From positions 1,056,454-1,120,453 of the forward strand of contig NZ_CP092519.1 of the NCBI RefSeq assembly GCF_022430525.1: a stretch of DNA of 64,000 nt. Reading direction: 5' to 3'. Below the pieces are notes generated by a model that saw only the letters and a list, made by a program, of their open reading frames with translations, searched no databases and was not told where the DNA came from. Shown here piece by piece: positions 1 to 8,918 of the stretch. Position numbers and translations under genes: made by a program. The stretch comes from Cetobacterium somerae (GTDB lineage: Bacteria; Fusobacteriota; Fusobacteriia; Fusobacteriales; Fusobacteriaceae). Position 1 is the stretch's first letter. Each line of letters starts with the position of its first letter.

Positions 1-852
1 TGCTGGTGGAGTAATTCCTAAACCTATAAAACTTAAAAATGCTTCTGTAAAAATTGCTGATGGTATTTGTAAAGTTAATGTAACTATTATCGAACTCATA
101 CTATTTGGTAAAAGATGCTTGAAAAGTATTCTTCTATTTGAAGCTCCAAGTGTTCTAGCAGCTAAAATATACTCTTGTTGTTTTAATTGTAAAATCTCAC
201 CTCTCACTATTCTTGCCATTCCAATCCAGTATGATAGTGCTAGTGCTAAAACTATATTTAAAAATCCACCTTTTTCAAAAGTAACCATAATTAAGATTAC
301 ATATATTGTCATTGGAATAGAGTAGATGATATCTACAACTCTCATCATGAAGGTATCAACTCTTCCTCCAAAATACCCTGATACTCCTCCATATAAAATC
401 CCAATTATTAGATTTAAAAAAGAGGCTATAAATGCAATTGCTAAAGAGTAACGTGCTCCATACATAACTCTCACAAAAATATCTCTTCCTAGTTGGTCAG
501 TTCCAAACCAATGAGCTGCACTTGGAAATCTATTTGTCATGCTTAAGTTAGTTTCAAAGATACTATATTTTGAAAAAATTGGAACTACCACAGCCAGAGT
601 TGTTATCAGTATAATAAATATTAATCCTACTATTGAAAGTTTATTTTGTTTTAATTTTCTCCAAGCATCTTCAGCGAAAGTAAAACTTTTTCTAGTTATT
701 TCTTCTTTCACTTTTTCATTTTCACTAGCAAATGTAAAATCTAATTCTGAACTTTCCTCTTTATTTTCCACATTGGTATATTTTACAGCTTTAGAAGAAA
801 ATATCTCTTCTCTAAAATTAGCAAAATCTACTTCTATATTTTTGTAAGCCAT
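1..852 (-). CDS. oppC: Oligopeptide ABC transporter permease OppC (3' end missing)
   Basis: Inner-membrane permease of an oligopeptide/dipeptide ABC importer, the second permease that pairs with OppB. The reading frame is open from the ATG at 852 to the window edge (284 codons), so the C-terminus lies outside. A long cytoplasmic N-terminus is followed by EDAWRKLKQNKLSIVGL and a first membrane helix, which is the usual OppC start, then AHWFGTDQLGRDIFVRVMYG, typical of OppC/DppC. The EAA loop (AARTLGASNRRILFKHLLPN) that docks on the ATPase is present. The ATG has a GGGAGG site just upstream and lies 9 bp after the oppB stop, so the two are co-transcribed. The substrate-binding protein and ATPases are not in the window, so peptide versus other substrate cannot be fixed. 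Confidence 0.9.
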   Translation of the reverse strand, partial: MAYKNIEVDFANFREEIFSSKAVKYTNVENKEESSELDFTFASENEKVKEEITRKSFTFAEDAWRKLKQNKLSIVGLIFIILITTLAVVVPIFSKYSIFETNLSMTNRFPSAAHWFGTDQLGRDIFVRVMYGARYSLAIAFIASFLNLIIGILYGGVSGYFGGRVDTFMMRVVDIIYSIPMTIYVILIMVTFEKGGFLNIVLALALSYWIGMARIVRGEILQLKQQEYILAARTLGASNRRILFKHLLPNSMSSIIVTLTLQIPSAIFTEAFLSFIGLGITPPA

Positions 853-861
853 ACTTCCTCC

Positions 862-1782
862 CTATTTATCAAGTTTAATTCTTGGATCAATAACCACATA
901 AAGTAGATCTACAATAAGGTTACAAATCATTAAAAATGCACTATAAAATATTGTTACTCCTAAAATAACTGTGTAATCTCTATTTGTTATCGTTGTTACA
1001 AATTCACTTCCTAAACCTGGAATTGCAAATATTTTTTCAATAACAAAACTTCCAGTTAAGATCCCTGCTACTAATGGTCCTAGATATGTTACTATTGGAA
1101 TAAGAGTGTTTCTTAAAGCGTGTCTTATAATTATTCTTCCCCTGCTTAGCCCTTTTGCTCTTGCTGTCCTTATATAATCTGATTTCATAACCTCAATTAA
1201 CTTTGACCTAGTTAGTCTTGCTATAAAAGCTATTGAATAACCTGATAAAGCGACACTTGGTAAAATATAGGACTGCCAACTTTTAAGTCCAACAATTGGA
1301 AACAGTTTTAGTTTTACTCCAAAAATATACATTAAGAAAACTCCTATTACAAAACTTGGAATAGTTACACCAAATGTGGAAAGTAACATGCAAACAGAAT
1401 CTGGCCATTTATTAAAATTCAGTGCTGCTAAGATTCCTAAGGATATTCCAATAGTTAGGGATAATACCACTGCGACTAAACCTAATTTTGCAGATGTTGG
1501 AAATGAATAACCTATTATCCAATTTACTGTTCGGCCCTCTCTTTTCATACTAGGTCCTAAATCTCCCTTTGATAAATCTTTTATATAAGCTATGTATTGC
1601 TCACCTAAAGGTTTATCTAGTCCAAATTTTTCTTCTAATTTTACTTTGATTTTTGGAGGTATATTCTTTTCCCCATCAAAAGGGCCTCCGGGCATGAGTC
1701 TCATTAAAAAAAATGTTAATGTGATAACTAAGAAAAGTGTAAAAATTGTTGTTAAAATTCTTTTTAAAATATATAGGACCAT
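862..1782 (-). CDS. oppB: Oligopeptide ABC transporter permease OppB
   Basis: First permease subunit of the oligopeptide importer, 306 residues, the normal length for OppB/DppB. It starts with a membrane helix followed by RLMPGGPFDGEK, the periplasmic signature of OppB, then DKPLGEQYIAYIKDLSKGDLG. The cytoplasmic EAA loop is IRTARAKGLSRGRIIIRHALRN, close to residues 205-226. About six membrane helices are visible. The ATG at 1782 follows GGGGG at a normal distance. It is the first gene of the operon visible here and is followed closely by oppC. The gene directly upstream (1936-2634) is separated by a terminator, so the operon's promoter should lie in 1783-1890, but I could not pick one reliably in this very A/T-rich stretch. 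Confidence 0.92.
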   Translation of the reverse strand: MVLYILKRILTTIFTLFLVITLTFFLMRLMPGGPFDGEKNIPPKIKVKLEEKFGLDKPLGEQYIAYIKDLSKGDLGPSMKREGRTVNWIIGYSFPTSAKLGLVAVVLSLTIGISLGILAALNFNKWPDSVCMLLSTFGVTIPSFVIGVFLMYIFGVKLKLFPIVGLKSWQSYILPSVALSGYSIAFIARLTRSKLIEVMKSDYIRTARAKGLSRGRIIIRHALRNTLIPIVTYLGPLVAGILTGSFVIEKIFAIPGLGSEFVTTITNRDYTVILGVTIFYSAFLMICNLIVDLLYVVIDPRIKLDK

Positions 1783-1894
1783 TCTTTTTACCCCCTATTA
1801 AAAATTTAAAAAGATTATACATCTTTATTTTATTTTTTGCAAATATTTTTTTATTTTTATTTTTTTTAAAACTTTTTTTTATTTTAAAGTATAA

Positions 1895-1932
1895 AAAAAA
1901 CTTTATCTAAATTTTTATAGATAAAGTTTTTT
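1895..1932 (-). terminator. Rho-independent terminator of the DUF554 gene
   Basis: A perfect 15-bp stem (AAAAAACTTTATCTA at 1895-1909 with TAGATAAAGTTTTTT at 1918-1932) and an 8-base loop. Read on the minus strand the stem is followed by an unbroken T run, so it ends the transcript coming from 2634. Confidence 0.85.
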
Positions 1933-1935
1933 AAT

Positions 1936-2634
1936 TTATAATCCTATAACTTTTATAAAAAATGTTAGTATCGGAACAATTAATATTGCAGGAAGATAAT
2001 TTGCAACTTTTATTTTTGTTATTCCAATTATATTTAATCCTAACGCTATTATTAATAGTGATCCTACACTTGTTATTTCTGATATTGTATTTTGTGTCAG
2101 AATTGGTTCTAAGTATTGTGCTAAACCTACCAATAATCCTTGAAAAATAAAAACAAATATCGAAGAGAATAATACTCCTATTCCAAGTGTTGCTGCTAAC
2201 ATTGTCGATGATATTAAATCTAAAAATGATTTTGTATATAACATTTGATTATCTCCAGTTAATCCTGCATTCAACGAACCAACAATAGTCATAGCTCCTA
2301 TACAAAACAAAAGACTTCCAGTAACAAATCCCTGAGTTACTGAAACTTTAGAATTTTCATCTTTTTTTACTTTTCTTTCAAAATATTCTCCTACATTTTG
2401 AATTTTTTTATTTAAATCAGTTCCCTCTCCTATAATCACCCCTAGTATAATTGATCCTATTAAAACCAATGGATTTTCACCTTTTAAAGTTCCAGAAATT
2501 CCTATTGATAGAGTACATAACCCAATTCCTATCATAATAGAGTTAGTAAATTTTTCTGAAATTTTACTTTTAAAAATTAAACCTATAAAACTACCAATAA
2601 TTACAGCTAAGGTATTAACTATTACTCCTAGCAT
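1936..2634 (-). CDS. DUF554 family membrane protein
   Basis: A 232-residue integral membrane protein of the DUF554 (YqgA-like) family. It starts MLGVIVNTLAVIIGSFIGL, contains GIGLCTLSIGISG near residue 36 and EGTDLNKKIQNVGEYFERKV near residue 70, and has about six hydrophobic helices, all typical of the family. Its biochemical role is unknown; transport of a small solute is often guessed but nothing here proves it. The gene lies 19 bp downstream of the EIIC-like gene at 2654 and probably shares its transcript, ending at the terminator 1895-1932. The family call is firm, the function is not. Confidence 0.85.
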   Translation of the reverse strand: MLGVIVNTLAVIIGSFIGLIFKSKISEKFTNSIMIGIGLCTLSIGISGTLKGENPLVLIGSIILGVIIGEGTDLNKKIQNVGEYFERKVKKDENSKVSVTQGFVTGSLLFCIGAMTIVGSLNAGLTGDNQMLYTKSFLDLISSTMLAATLGIGVLFSSIFVFIFQGLLVGLAQYLEPILTQNTISEITSVGSLLIIALGLNIIGITKIKVANYLPAILIVPILTFFIKVIGL

Positions 2635-2653
2635 CTTATCACTCCCCTTTATT

Positions 2654-3682
2654 CTAATTTTCTATTTTCATATCCCCATCTTTTATAAGCTCTCTTTTTC
2701 TAAGAAAAATTGATATCAAGTATGTTACCACACCTGGAAGTAAAATATAAAGAGTGATTATCAAAATAATAGTTTCCACTCCTCCTCTTCCAATTTTATT
2801 CATAGTTATATAACTTTCGAGTACTCCTACTAATCCACTAGTTCCCATTCCTGCTCCTGCAAAACTATTTTCCATTTTAAAAACTATTGTTACAAGTGGA
2901 CTTAAAATAATTGACGCTAATATTTGTGGTATCCAAATTCTCCAGTTTTTAACTATATTTGAAAATTGAAGCATCGATGTTCCAAATCCTTGAGCTACTA
3001 ATCCTCCCCAACCATTCTCTTTAAAACTTGTCACTGCAAAGCCAACCATTTGAGTACAACACCCCAGTGTTGCCGCTCCAGCTGCGAGTCCTTCTAGCTT
3101 CAACATCATTGCTATAGCAGCGCTACTAATTGGTAAAGTTAAAGCCATTCCCATAAATACAGATATCAATATTCCCATAAAAAATGGGTGTAACTCTGTT
3201 GATTCCATAACTAAAAATCCTATTCCAGTCATTAATTTTCCTAAAATTGGTCCAACACTTGTTCCTACTAATCCTCCTATTAAAATTGTTACTGCTGGTG
3301 TCAAAACTATATCTAACTTTGTTTCTTTTGAAATAATTTTTCCAAATTCTGCTCCAATAAGTGATGCTATATATGCTCCAACAGGTCCTCCTAAAGAGTA
3401 TCCAATCATGCCTGTAAAAGTCGATGAAAACAAAACTAAAGGAGGTGCTTTTAAACTATATGCTATAGCTACTCCTATTCCAGCTCCAGTAATATCTCTC
3501 GCAATAGGCCATATAATTTCTGTTAAAAATTTTATGTTTAATTGTTGCCCTAGCATATTTAAAATTGATCCTGTTATTAAAGTTGAAAACATCCCTAGAG
3601 CCATGGCCCCCAGTGCATCTACAAAATATTTTCTCCCTGATAATTCTACATCTTTTCTTTTTAAAAATTCACGTATCTTCAT
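2654..3682 (-). CDS. PTS-EIIC-like membrane protein (PTS_EIIC_2 type)
   Basis: A 342-residue polytopic membrane protein. After a short basic N-terminus (MKIREFLKRKDVELSGRKYF), glycine-rich helices with LGGPVGAYIASLIGAEFGK and AGMGTSGLVGVLESY match the family often labelled PTS sugar transporter subunit IIC (PTS_EIIC_2). No EIIA or EIIB domain or gene is nearby, and the usual EIIB phosphorylation cysteine context is absent, so it may not work as a phosphotransferase permease. It is the first gene of a two-gene unit with the DUF554 gene. Family assignment is from recalled sequence character; the substrate is unknown. Confidence 0.75.
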   Translation of the reverse strand: MKIREFLKRKDVELSGRKYFVDALGAMALGMFSTLITGSILNMLGQQLNIKFLTEIIWPIARDITGAGIGVAIAYSLKAPPLVLFSSTFTGMIGYSLGGPVGAYIASLIGAEFGKIISKETKLDIVLTPAVTILIGGLVGTSVGPILGKLMTGIGFLVMESTELHPFFMGILISVFMGMALTLPISSAAIAMMLKLEGLAAGAATLGCCTQMVGFAVTSFKENGWGGLVAQGFGTSMLQFSNIVKNWRIWIPQILASIILSPLVTIVFKMENSFAGAGMGTSGLVGVLESYITMNKIGRGGVETIILIITLYILLPGVVTYLISIFLRKRELIKDGDMKIEN

Positions 3683-3775
3683 AATGGTATATTATATCAC
3701 AACAAACCTAAAAATGTCATTTTTTAACCATATCAGAACTTTTCTCTCCATAATCCCTCTATATTTCTGACTTGT

Positions 3776-3805
3776 TTGACACCTTATATTTTTCAATGCT
3801 AAAAT
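3776..3805 (+). promoter_or_regulatory. Promoter of the YjeM-like transporter gene
   Basis: TTGACA (3776-3781), 18 bp, TAAAAT (3800-3805), about 35 bp upstream of the ATG at 3839. An AAGGAGG ribosome site follows at about 3827. Confidence 0.7.
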
Positions 3806-3838
3806 AATATATCACTTTATTATTTAAGGAGGACATTT

Positions 3839-5377
3839 ATGAGTAATCATACAAAAACAGATCAGAACAAAATGGGAATGACAGCTCTTGCATTGATGAT
3901 TTTCACATCGGTTTATGGATTCGCTAATATCGCCCTATCCTTTTTCAATATGGGATACTCTGCGATACCTTATTTCCTCTTATCAGCAGTTTTATACTTT
4001 ATTCCATTCTCTCTAATTATTGCAGAGATGGCACAAGCTTTTAAAGATGACCATGGTGGAATATACACTTGGATGGAAAAATCTGTGGGTATTAAATGGG
4101 CATTCACTGGAATTTTCATGTGGTGGATATCTTATGTTGTATGGATGGTTGGAAAAGCAACTAATATGTGGATTCCTCTATCATTTGGTATCTTTGGTAA
4201 AAATATTTTTACAGATGCTAACGTTATGGCATGGACAGGATTAAAATCATCTCAGTTTTTCGGAATTATTGGAATTATATTCATGATTTACACTACTTAT
4301 GTGGCTATAAAGGGTATTAAAGGAATTTCAAAGGTTGCATCAATCGGTGGAATTGCTGTTATAGCTTTAAATATTCTTCTATTTATTGGAGGAATTTTAG
4401 TTCTTTTAACTAAAGGATTGACTTTTGGAGAAACTAGCTTTAATCTATTTACTTCACCTAATCCTAACTTTGCAACTCCTGTTGCTTCATTAGGATTTCT
4501 AGTTTATTCAATCTTTGCTTTTGGTGGAATGGAAGCATCTGGTGGATTAGTTGATAATGTAAAAGATAAAAAATCATATATTGGTGGATTAACTTTTGCT
4601 GGAGCAATTATCTCTATTGGATATGCTATTGGAGTATTTTTAGTTGGAACATTTACAAACTGGGCTGATATTATGGGAGCTACTGATGTAAATGGTGAAG
4701 CAATTGTTAATTATGCAACTGTTACTTATGTTATTGTTGGACAACTTGGACTTACTATTGGAAAAATATTTAATATGAGTAACCCTGAAATCTTAAAAGT
4801 TTTATTCGCTAGATTTGCTGGATTTGGAATGTTCTTTGCATATGTTGGTGCCTTCTTTACACTAGTTTATGCGCCATTAAAACAGATGATTGATGGAACA
4901 CCTGAAGAGTTATGGCCATATGGAATTGGATCTGATGACCCTGTTACTAGAACGCCTAAAAAAGCTTTAACTATGCAAGCTGTTTTCGTTGTTGTTATGA
5001 TTGCACTTGTAGCTTTCGGTGGATCTGGAGCATCTAAATTCTTTGCAACTTTACAAGGAATGACTAACATTGCTATGACATTACCATATATTTTTATCTC
5101 ATACGCTTATATTAGATTCTTAAATAATGATAGTATTGAAAAACCTTTCCAAGTTTTATCAAAAAATAAAAGTTTTGGTATTTTTGCTGGATGGGTAGTA
5201 ACTTTAGTTGTTACTTTTGCAAATATATTCTCAGTTATGGATTTAAATGGCTCAGATGTTGGAATTTTTGGAATAAATATTCCTGGTGTATATGATGAGT
5301 TTATTATTGGACCAGTTATTTTCTCAATAATTTCATACTTAATCGTTCATCACTATGAGAAAAAAAGAAAAAAATAA
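3839..5377 (+). CDS. yjeM: APC-family amino-acid antiporter, YjeM-like
   Basis: A 512-residue, roughly 12-helix transporter of the amino acid/polyamine/organocation superfamily, glutamate/GABA antiporter branch (GadC/YjeM). The N-terminal helix pair has SVYGFANIALSFFNMGYSAI, the YjeM-style variant of the APC GIGxG region, followed by EMAQAFKDDHGGIYTWMEKS, the conserved EL.....GG.Y.W segment. It is expected in the inner membrane, exchanging amino acids. It has its own promoter and ends at a strong terminator, so it is monocistronic. The exact substrate is not evident: no decarboxylase gene is adjacent, so an acid-resistance role cannot be claimed. Confidence 0.85.
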   Translation: MSNHTKTDQNKMGMTALALMIFTSVYGFANIALSFFNMGYSAIPYFLLSAVLYFIPFSLIIAEMAQAFKDDHGGIYTWMEKSVGIKWAFTGIFMWWISYVVWMVGKATNMWIPLSFGIFGKNIFTDANVMAWTGLKSSQFFGIIGIIFMIYTTYVAIKGIKGISKVASIGGIAVIALNILLFIGGILVLLTKGLTFGETSFNLFTSPNPNFATPVASLGFLVYSIFAFGGMEASGGLVDNVKDKKSYIGGLTFAGAIISIGYAIGVFLVGTFTNWADIMGATDVNGEAIVNYATVTYVIVGQLGLTIGKIFNMSNPEILKVLFARFAGFGMFFAYVGAFFTLVYAPLKQMIDGTPEELWPYGIGSDDPVTRTPKKALTMQAVFVVVMIALVAFGGSGASKFFATLQGMTNIAMTLPYIFISYAYIRFLNNDSIEKPFQVLSKNKSFGIFAGWVVTLVVTFANIFSVMDLNGSDVGIFGINIPGVYDEFIIGPVIFSIISYLIVHHYEKKRKK

Positions 5378-5395
5378 TATTATTTTATAAATTAA

Positions 5396-5431
5396 AAGGT
5401 ATCTTGATAATTTCAAGATACCTTATTTTTT
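5396..5431 (+). terminator. Terminator between yjeM-like gene and DUF1847 gene
   Basis: A perfect 12-bp stem, AAGGTATCTTGA (5396-5407) with TCAAGATACCTT (5413-5424), loop of 5, then ATTTTTT. The minus-strand side also has A/T-rich flanks, so it may work for the convergent DUF1847 gene too. Confidence 0.88.
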
Positions 5432-5434
5432 ATA

Positions 5435-6055
5435 TTAAAATAGTTTTTTCTTATAGTATGCATCTGCTTGATATATCGCTGCCACTGGATTATGACATAA
5501 CACTCTATCTTTTACTGCAAATACAGTCACTGGTGCTTCTGAATGTTTTATAAATAATGTGTCGTGTCCTACACAAAGACCAAATAAAATATTTAAATCT
5601 GTTTGCTCTTCATTTAAATGTAAAGCTTGTCCAATAGGATTACACATAATATCATTTTTTACGTAAGTTTCTTTTTCCTCTTGAGGTATTCCTAAAAATC
5701 CTTTTAAGATAGCTCCATTTTTACAAATTACAGAAACTACTTTTAATCCGTGATGCTCTAATATCTTTACGAAAGTTTTAGCTTCTTCGTGAAGACCTGT
5801 GCAGAAAGCTAATCCTATACGCTCATATCCACATTTTTTTGCAAAAGCTATAGTTTCTTGTACACGAGTCCAGTTTGTATTTCCTTCTGCTTCAACAAGT
5901 GCTGACTGAACTGCAATTGTTAAATCATCTCCTACATGTAGATCTTTTGCTCTATTTTGCATCTCTTCATTTCTACTAGGGCAAAATACCTTTGGCATTT
6001 TCTCTTGATCTTTTGATAAACAACCTCTTGTCATACATTTTGCACAAATACTCAT
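5435..6055 (-). CDS. DUF1847 cysteine-rich protein
   Basis: A 206-residue soluble protein of the DUF1847 family. The N-terminus carries Cys4, Cys7, Cys12 and Cys25 (SICAKCMTRGC...FC), a likely metal-binding knuckle. The body contains RIGLAFCTGLHEEAKTF, NIMCNPIGQALHLNEEQTDLNILFGLCVGHDTLF and a late HNPV motif, with several conserved Cys and His. These proteins occur mostly in strict anaerobes and have no assigned reaction. It lies 43 bp downstream of the TauE/SafE gene and shares that operon, which hints at sulfur or thiol chemistry, but that is inference. Confidence 0.85.
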   Translation of the reverse strand: MSICAKCMTRGCLSKDQEKMPKVFCPSRNEEMQNRAKDLHVGDDLTIAVQSALVEAEGNTNWTRVQETIAFAKKCGYERIGLAFCTGLHEEAKTFVKILEHHGLKVVSVICKNGAILKGFLGIPQEEKETYVKNDIMCNPIGQALHLNEEQTDLNILFGLCVGHDTLFIKHSEAPVTVFAVKDRVLCHNPVAAIYQADAYYKKKLF

Positions 6056-6098
6056 TTTCTCTCTCCTAACTCATTGTTTTTGTTTTTATTTTTAATAC

Positions 6099-6884
6099 TT
6101 ATAAAACTCCTAGATAACTCATTCCGTTATAAATACTAATCAAAATTATTCCTACAACCATACATAAATATATTTTGTCCACACCTTTTAATGAAAGTTT
6201 TTTTGAAATTATAGGACCAACTGTACCTCCTATTACTCCTCCTGCAACCATCATTACAAATGCTAGCCAAACAAATTCAGGTATCCCTTTAAAAATTGTT
6301 TGAGCTACACTTACTCCCTGTGAAAACAATATTATGTAGATAGAGTTTATTGCTGCCTCTTTTGAGTTTAAACCAAAACATAGATATAAAATCATTAAGT
6401 TAATTGGTCCTCCTCCAATACCTAAAAATGCAGATAATGCTCCTAAAAGAAATCCAATTCCTAGAGATACTGTTGTATTTTCTATATTAAAAGGTGTAAT
6501 TTTAGATTTTTGAATAGTGAATATTAATACACCAACTGTAACTGCTGCTAAAACAAAAGATTGAACCGCTCCAGCCATATTTGGATCTCCACTTACAACT
6601 CTCACCCAATCAAACAACTGCTTTCCTAAAAGACCTCCAATAGCTGCCCCAATAGCTAAAGGTGTTCCTCTTTTTTTCTCAGGCCTTACCCCAGCTTTAC
6701 TATTACGATATAATGTCATTGTTGTCATTCCAAGTACAGTACATCCTGATAAAAAGCTAATTGTCGATACCTGCATTGTTCCCAAAGCATCAAGAATTGG
6801 TTTAATAATAACTCCTCCTCCAATTCCACTTATAGCTCCTAAAATTGATGCCCCAAGACAAACTACAAAATATAATATTTCCAT
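6099..6884 (-). CDS. TauE/SafE family sulfite or organosulfur exporter
   Basis: A 261-residue membrane protein with two homologous halves, each opening with the family's glycine motif: GAISGIGGGVIIKPIL in the first half and GALSAFLGIGGGPINLMILY in the second. About eight helices are visible. Members move sulfite, sulfoacetate or similar anions across the inner membrane. The start at 6884 has a GAGGGG ribosome site. It has its own promoter in the gap upstream and is followed by DUF1847. The substrate is unknown; placement next to a periplasmic-type FAD/FMN reductase is suggestive but not proof of a shared pathway. Confidence 0.87.
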   Translation of the reverse strand: MEILYFVVCLGASILGAISGIGGGVIIKPILDALGTMQVSTISFLSGCTVLGMTTMTLYRNSKAGVRPEKKRGTPLAIGAAIGGLLGKQLFDWVRVVSGDPNMAGAVQSFVLAAVTVGVLIFTIQKSKITPFNIENTTVSLGIGFLLGALSAFLGIGGGPINLMILYLCFGLNSKEAAINSIYIILFSQGVSVAQTIFKGIPEFVWLAFVMMVAGGVIGGTVGPIISKKLSLKGVDKIYLCMVVGIILISIYNGMSYLGVL

Positions 6885-6922
6885 ACTACTCCCCTCGTAC
6901 TATTTTATTTTTGCTTTGTTCA

Positions 6923-6952
6923 ATTTTATCTGATTTTTGACTTATACGTCAA
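6923..6952 (-). promoter_or_regulatory. Promoter with overlapping palindrome, TauE/SafE-DUF1847 operon
   Basis: On the minus strand TTGACG (6952-6947), 18 bp, TAAAAT (6928-6923). The -35 box is one half of the perfect inverted repeat TTGAC-N6-GTCAA at 6937-6952, a possible operator placed to block polymerase. Confidence 0.55.
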
Positions 6953-7006
6953 CACAATGTTTTTGTATTATTTATTTTGTTTATTTTTTAATCTTTAGCA
7001 GCTTTT

Positions 7007-8770
7007 TTAATTCACTTTTTGTAAATTTTTAGCTGCACTTTCTCCTGAGATTTTTCCAAATACTGTAATATCTGTAATAGCATTACTTCCTAAACGATTT
7101 TTTCCATGGATATCTCCTGTAACCTCTCCAGCTGCAAATAACCCCTCTATTGGATTTCCATTTTTATCTAAAACTCTACCTTTTGAGTCAATTACTAATC
7201 CTCCCATTGTATGATGAATTGCTGGAGTATTTTTTAGAATATAATATGGACCCTCTGTAAAAGCTACAAGTCCCCCTCTTTTATTAAACTCTAAATCCTT
7301 TCCATTTTTAGCATATTCATTATATTTTTCAACAGTAGTTTTCAGTTCTTTTGCATTTATTCCAAAATGTTTAGCTGCTTCATCAATAGTATCTGCCTTT
7401 ACTAGGATTCCCCTTCTTAGTAGTGCTTCATATTCTCCTTTATGATGAATCGCTACTTCTGTTTTATCCAGTTGAGCTTGATCCCAGAACAGATATCCTA
7501 CTCCACCAGTTTGTTTTGTTATAGCAAAAGATATCACATCTCTTCTATCTAACTCCTCAACAAAACGTTTTCCCTCTTTATTAACTAAAATTGCACTTCC
7601 GGCTAATCTTACATCTCCTGTATAAAGAAGCGCCCCATTTTCTGGATCACAAACAGGATAAGTTTGAATAAACTCCATGTCCGTTGTCGCTGCTCCAACT
7701 TTTTCTCCCATTACAATTCCATCACCAGTTATTCCAGTCGTATTAGTAGAAAGAATTTTTTCATCCATTCTTGGATCATGTTTTTTTCTCATCTCTATAT
7801 TTGAACCAAATCCACCACTTGCTATAATTACTCCATTTTTTCCCATAAAGTTATGTGTCTCTGTTGGTGTTAAAGCTTTTACTCCAACAACTCTATTTCC
7901 TTCTGTTATTAATTCCACTGCATTCATCTCTAAATAAACTGGAATTCCTAACTCTTTTGCTTTTGTCATTAATTTTCCAATAACCTCTACTCCACTTGCT
8001 CCATTTGGAACTAAACTTCTTTTAATTGAATGTCCACCAAAAAACATCTGTCTATCTTCAAATACAACATTTACATAATCTTTTAACCACACAGCTCCAT
8101 TTAATGCATTATCAGCTAAAACTCTTACAAGATTAGGATTACTTTCGTTATCCCCACCCTTCATTGTGTCATTAAAAAATTGATCTTTACTATCCTTTAA
8201 TCCCTCTTTCTTTTGTACCCAGTTCTCTGGTGCTGCATACTCCGCTCCTGAAATAAGTGTATTTCCTCCAGGAAAAGCCATTTTCTCTATAACAGTAACA
8301 TTAGCTCCATTTAGTTTTGCTTCTATCGCTGCAATTAAACCAGCTCCACCAGCTCCAATAACAACAACATCCTCTTTATGTTCTATCACTTTATCAGTAA
8401 ATTTTTCTTTTACCTCTTTCACTCTTCTTAAGTCTTTTTTATACCCCGATGATTTTATTGCATTATTTATAGCTGCAATAATCCCTCTACTTGTACCTGT
8501 TGCACCAGCAACTGCATCTACTCCAAGTCCTTGTGTCTGCAAAACTTTTTTAGGAATAATATTTGCAGGTGCCTCTGATATTATTGGTGTATCTGTATTT
8601 GAAATTACTTTTACATCCTCTATTTTATCTTTAGAGAGCTTTACCTCTACTTTTATCTCACCTTTATATCCATTTGCACTTCCTAAGTATGTCCCTTCTT
8701 TAAAATTTTCTCCCATACTTAGATTCCCCATAACTACCATCAATGATAGTAATAATAATCTTTTTTTCAT
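7007..8770 (-). CDS. Secreted FMN- and FAD-binding reductase, fumarate/urocanate reductase type
   Basis: 587 residues. A signal peptide (MKKRLLLLSLMVVMGNLSMG) is followed by an FMN-binding domain of about 25-105 with DAVAGAT (Asp85-Thr91), the pattern in which ApbE attaches FMN to Thr. Then comes a flavocytochrome-c FAD domain from about 130, with GAGGAG at 139-144 and a second FAD contact GEVTGDIHGKNRLGSNAITD near the end. VEELDRRD carries the Arg that acts as proton donor in fumarate reductases, and HHTMGG matches the substrate-binding His loop. There is no haem-binding CxxCH. This is the layout of soluble periplasmic ene-reductases (fumarate, urocanate, acrylate or cinnamate type) used for anaerobic respiration. 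The true acceptor is not decidable by eye. Confidence 0.85.
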   Translation of the reverse strand: MKKRLLLLSLMVVMGNLSMGENFKEGTYLGSANGYKGEIKVEVKLSKDKIEDVKVISNTDTPIISEAPANIIPKKVLQTQGLGVDAVAGATGTSRGIIAAINNAIKSSGYKKDLRRVKEVKEKFTDKVIEHKEDVVVIGAGGAGLIAAIEAKLNGANVTVIEKMAFPGGNTLISGAEYAAPENWVQKKEGLKDSKDQFFNDTMKGGDNESNPNLVRVLADNALNGAVWLKDYVNVVFEDRQMFFGGHSIKRSLVPNGASGVEVIGKLMTKAKELGIPVYLEMNAVELITEGNRVVGVKALTPTETHNFMGKNGVIIASGGFGSNIEMRKKHDPRMDEKILSTNTTGITGDGIVMGEKVGAATTDMEFIQTYPVCDPENGALLYTGDVRLAGSAILVNKEGKRFVEELDRRDVISFAITKQTGGVGYLFWDQAQLDKTEVAIHHKGEYEALLRRGILVKADTIDEAAKHFGINAKELKTTVEKYNEYAKNGKDLEFNKRGGLVAFTEGPYYILKNTPAIHHTMGGLVIDSKGRVLDKNGNPIEGLFAAGEVTGDIHGKNRLGSNAITDITVFGKISGESAAKNLQKVN

Positions 8771-8871
8771 TTAAAAACTCCTCCGTATCTATACTAGTAT
8801 ATTTAATAATAATATATTTGCTTCTAAAAAACAACATTTTATCGTTTTTTTAAACTTATAATTTTTAAATA

Positions 8872-8905
8872 TAAAAAAAAAGTAATATATACTAGATATA
8901 TTACC
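8872..8905 (-). terminator. Terminator of the xyl operon
   Basis: Stem GTAATATAT (8882-8890) with ATATATTAC (8896-8904), loop of 5; on the minus strand it is followed by eight T. It sits 14 bp beyond the xylB stop. Confidence 0.75.
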
Positions 8906-8918
8906 TTAAAATTTTTAA

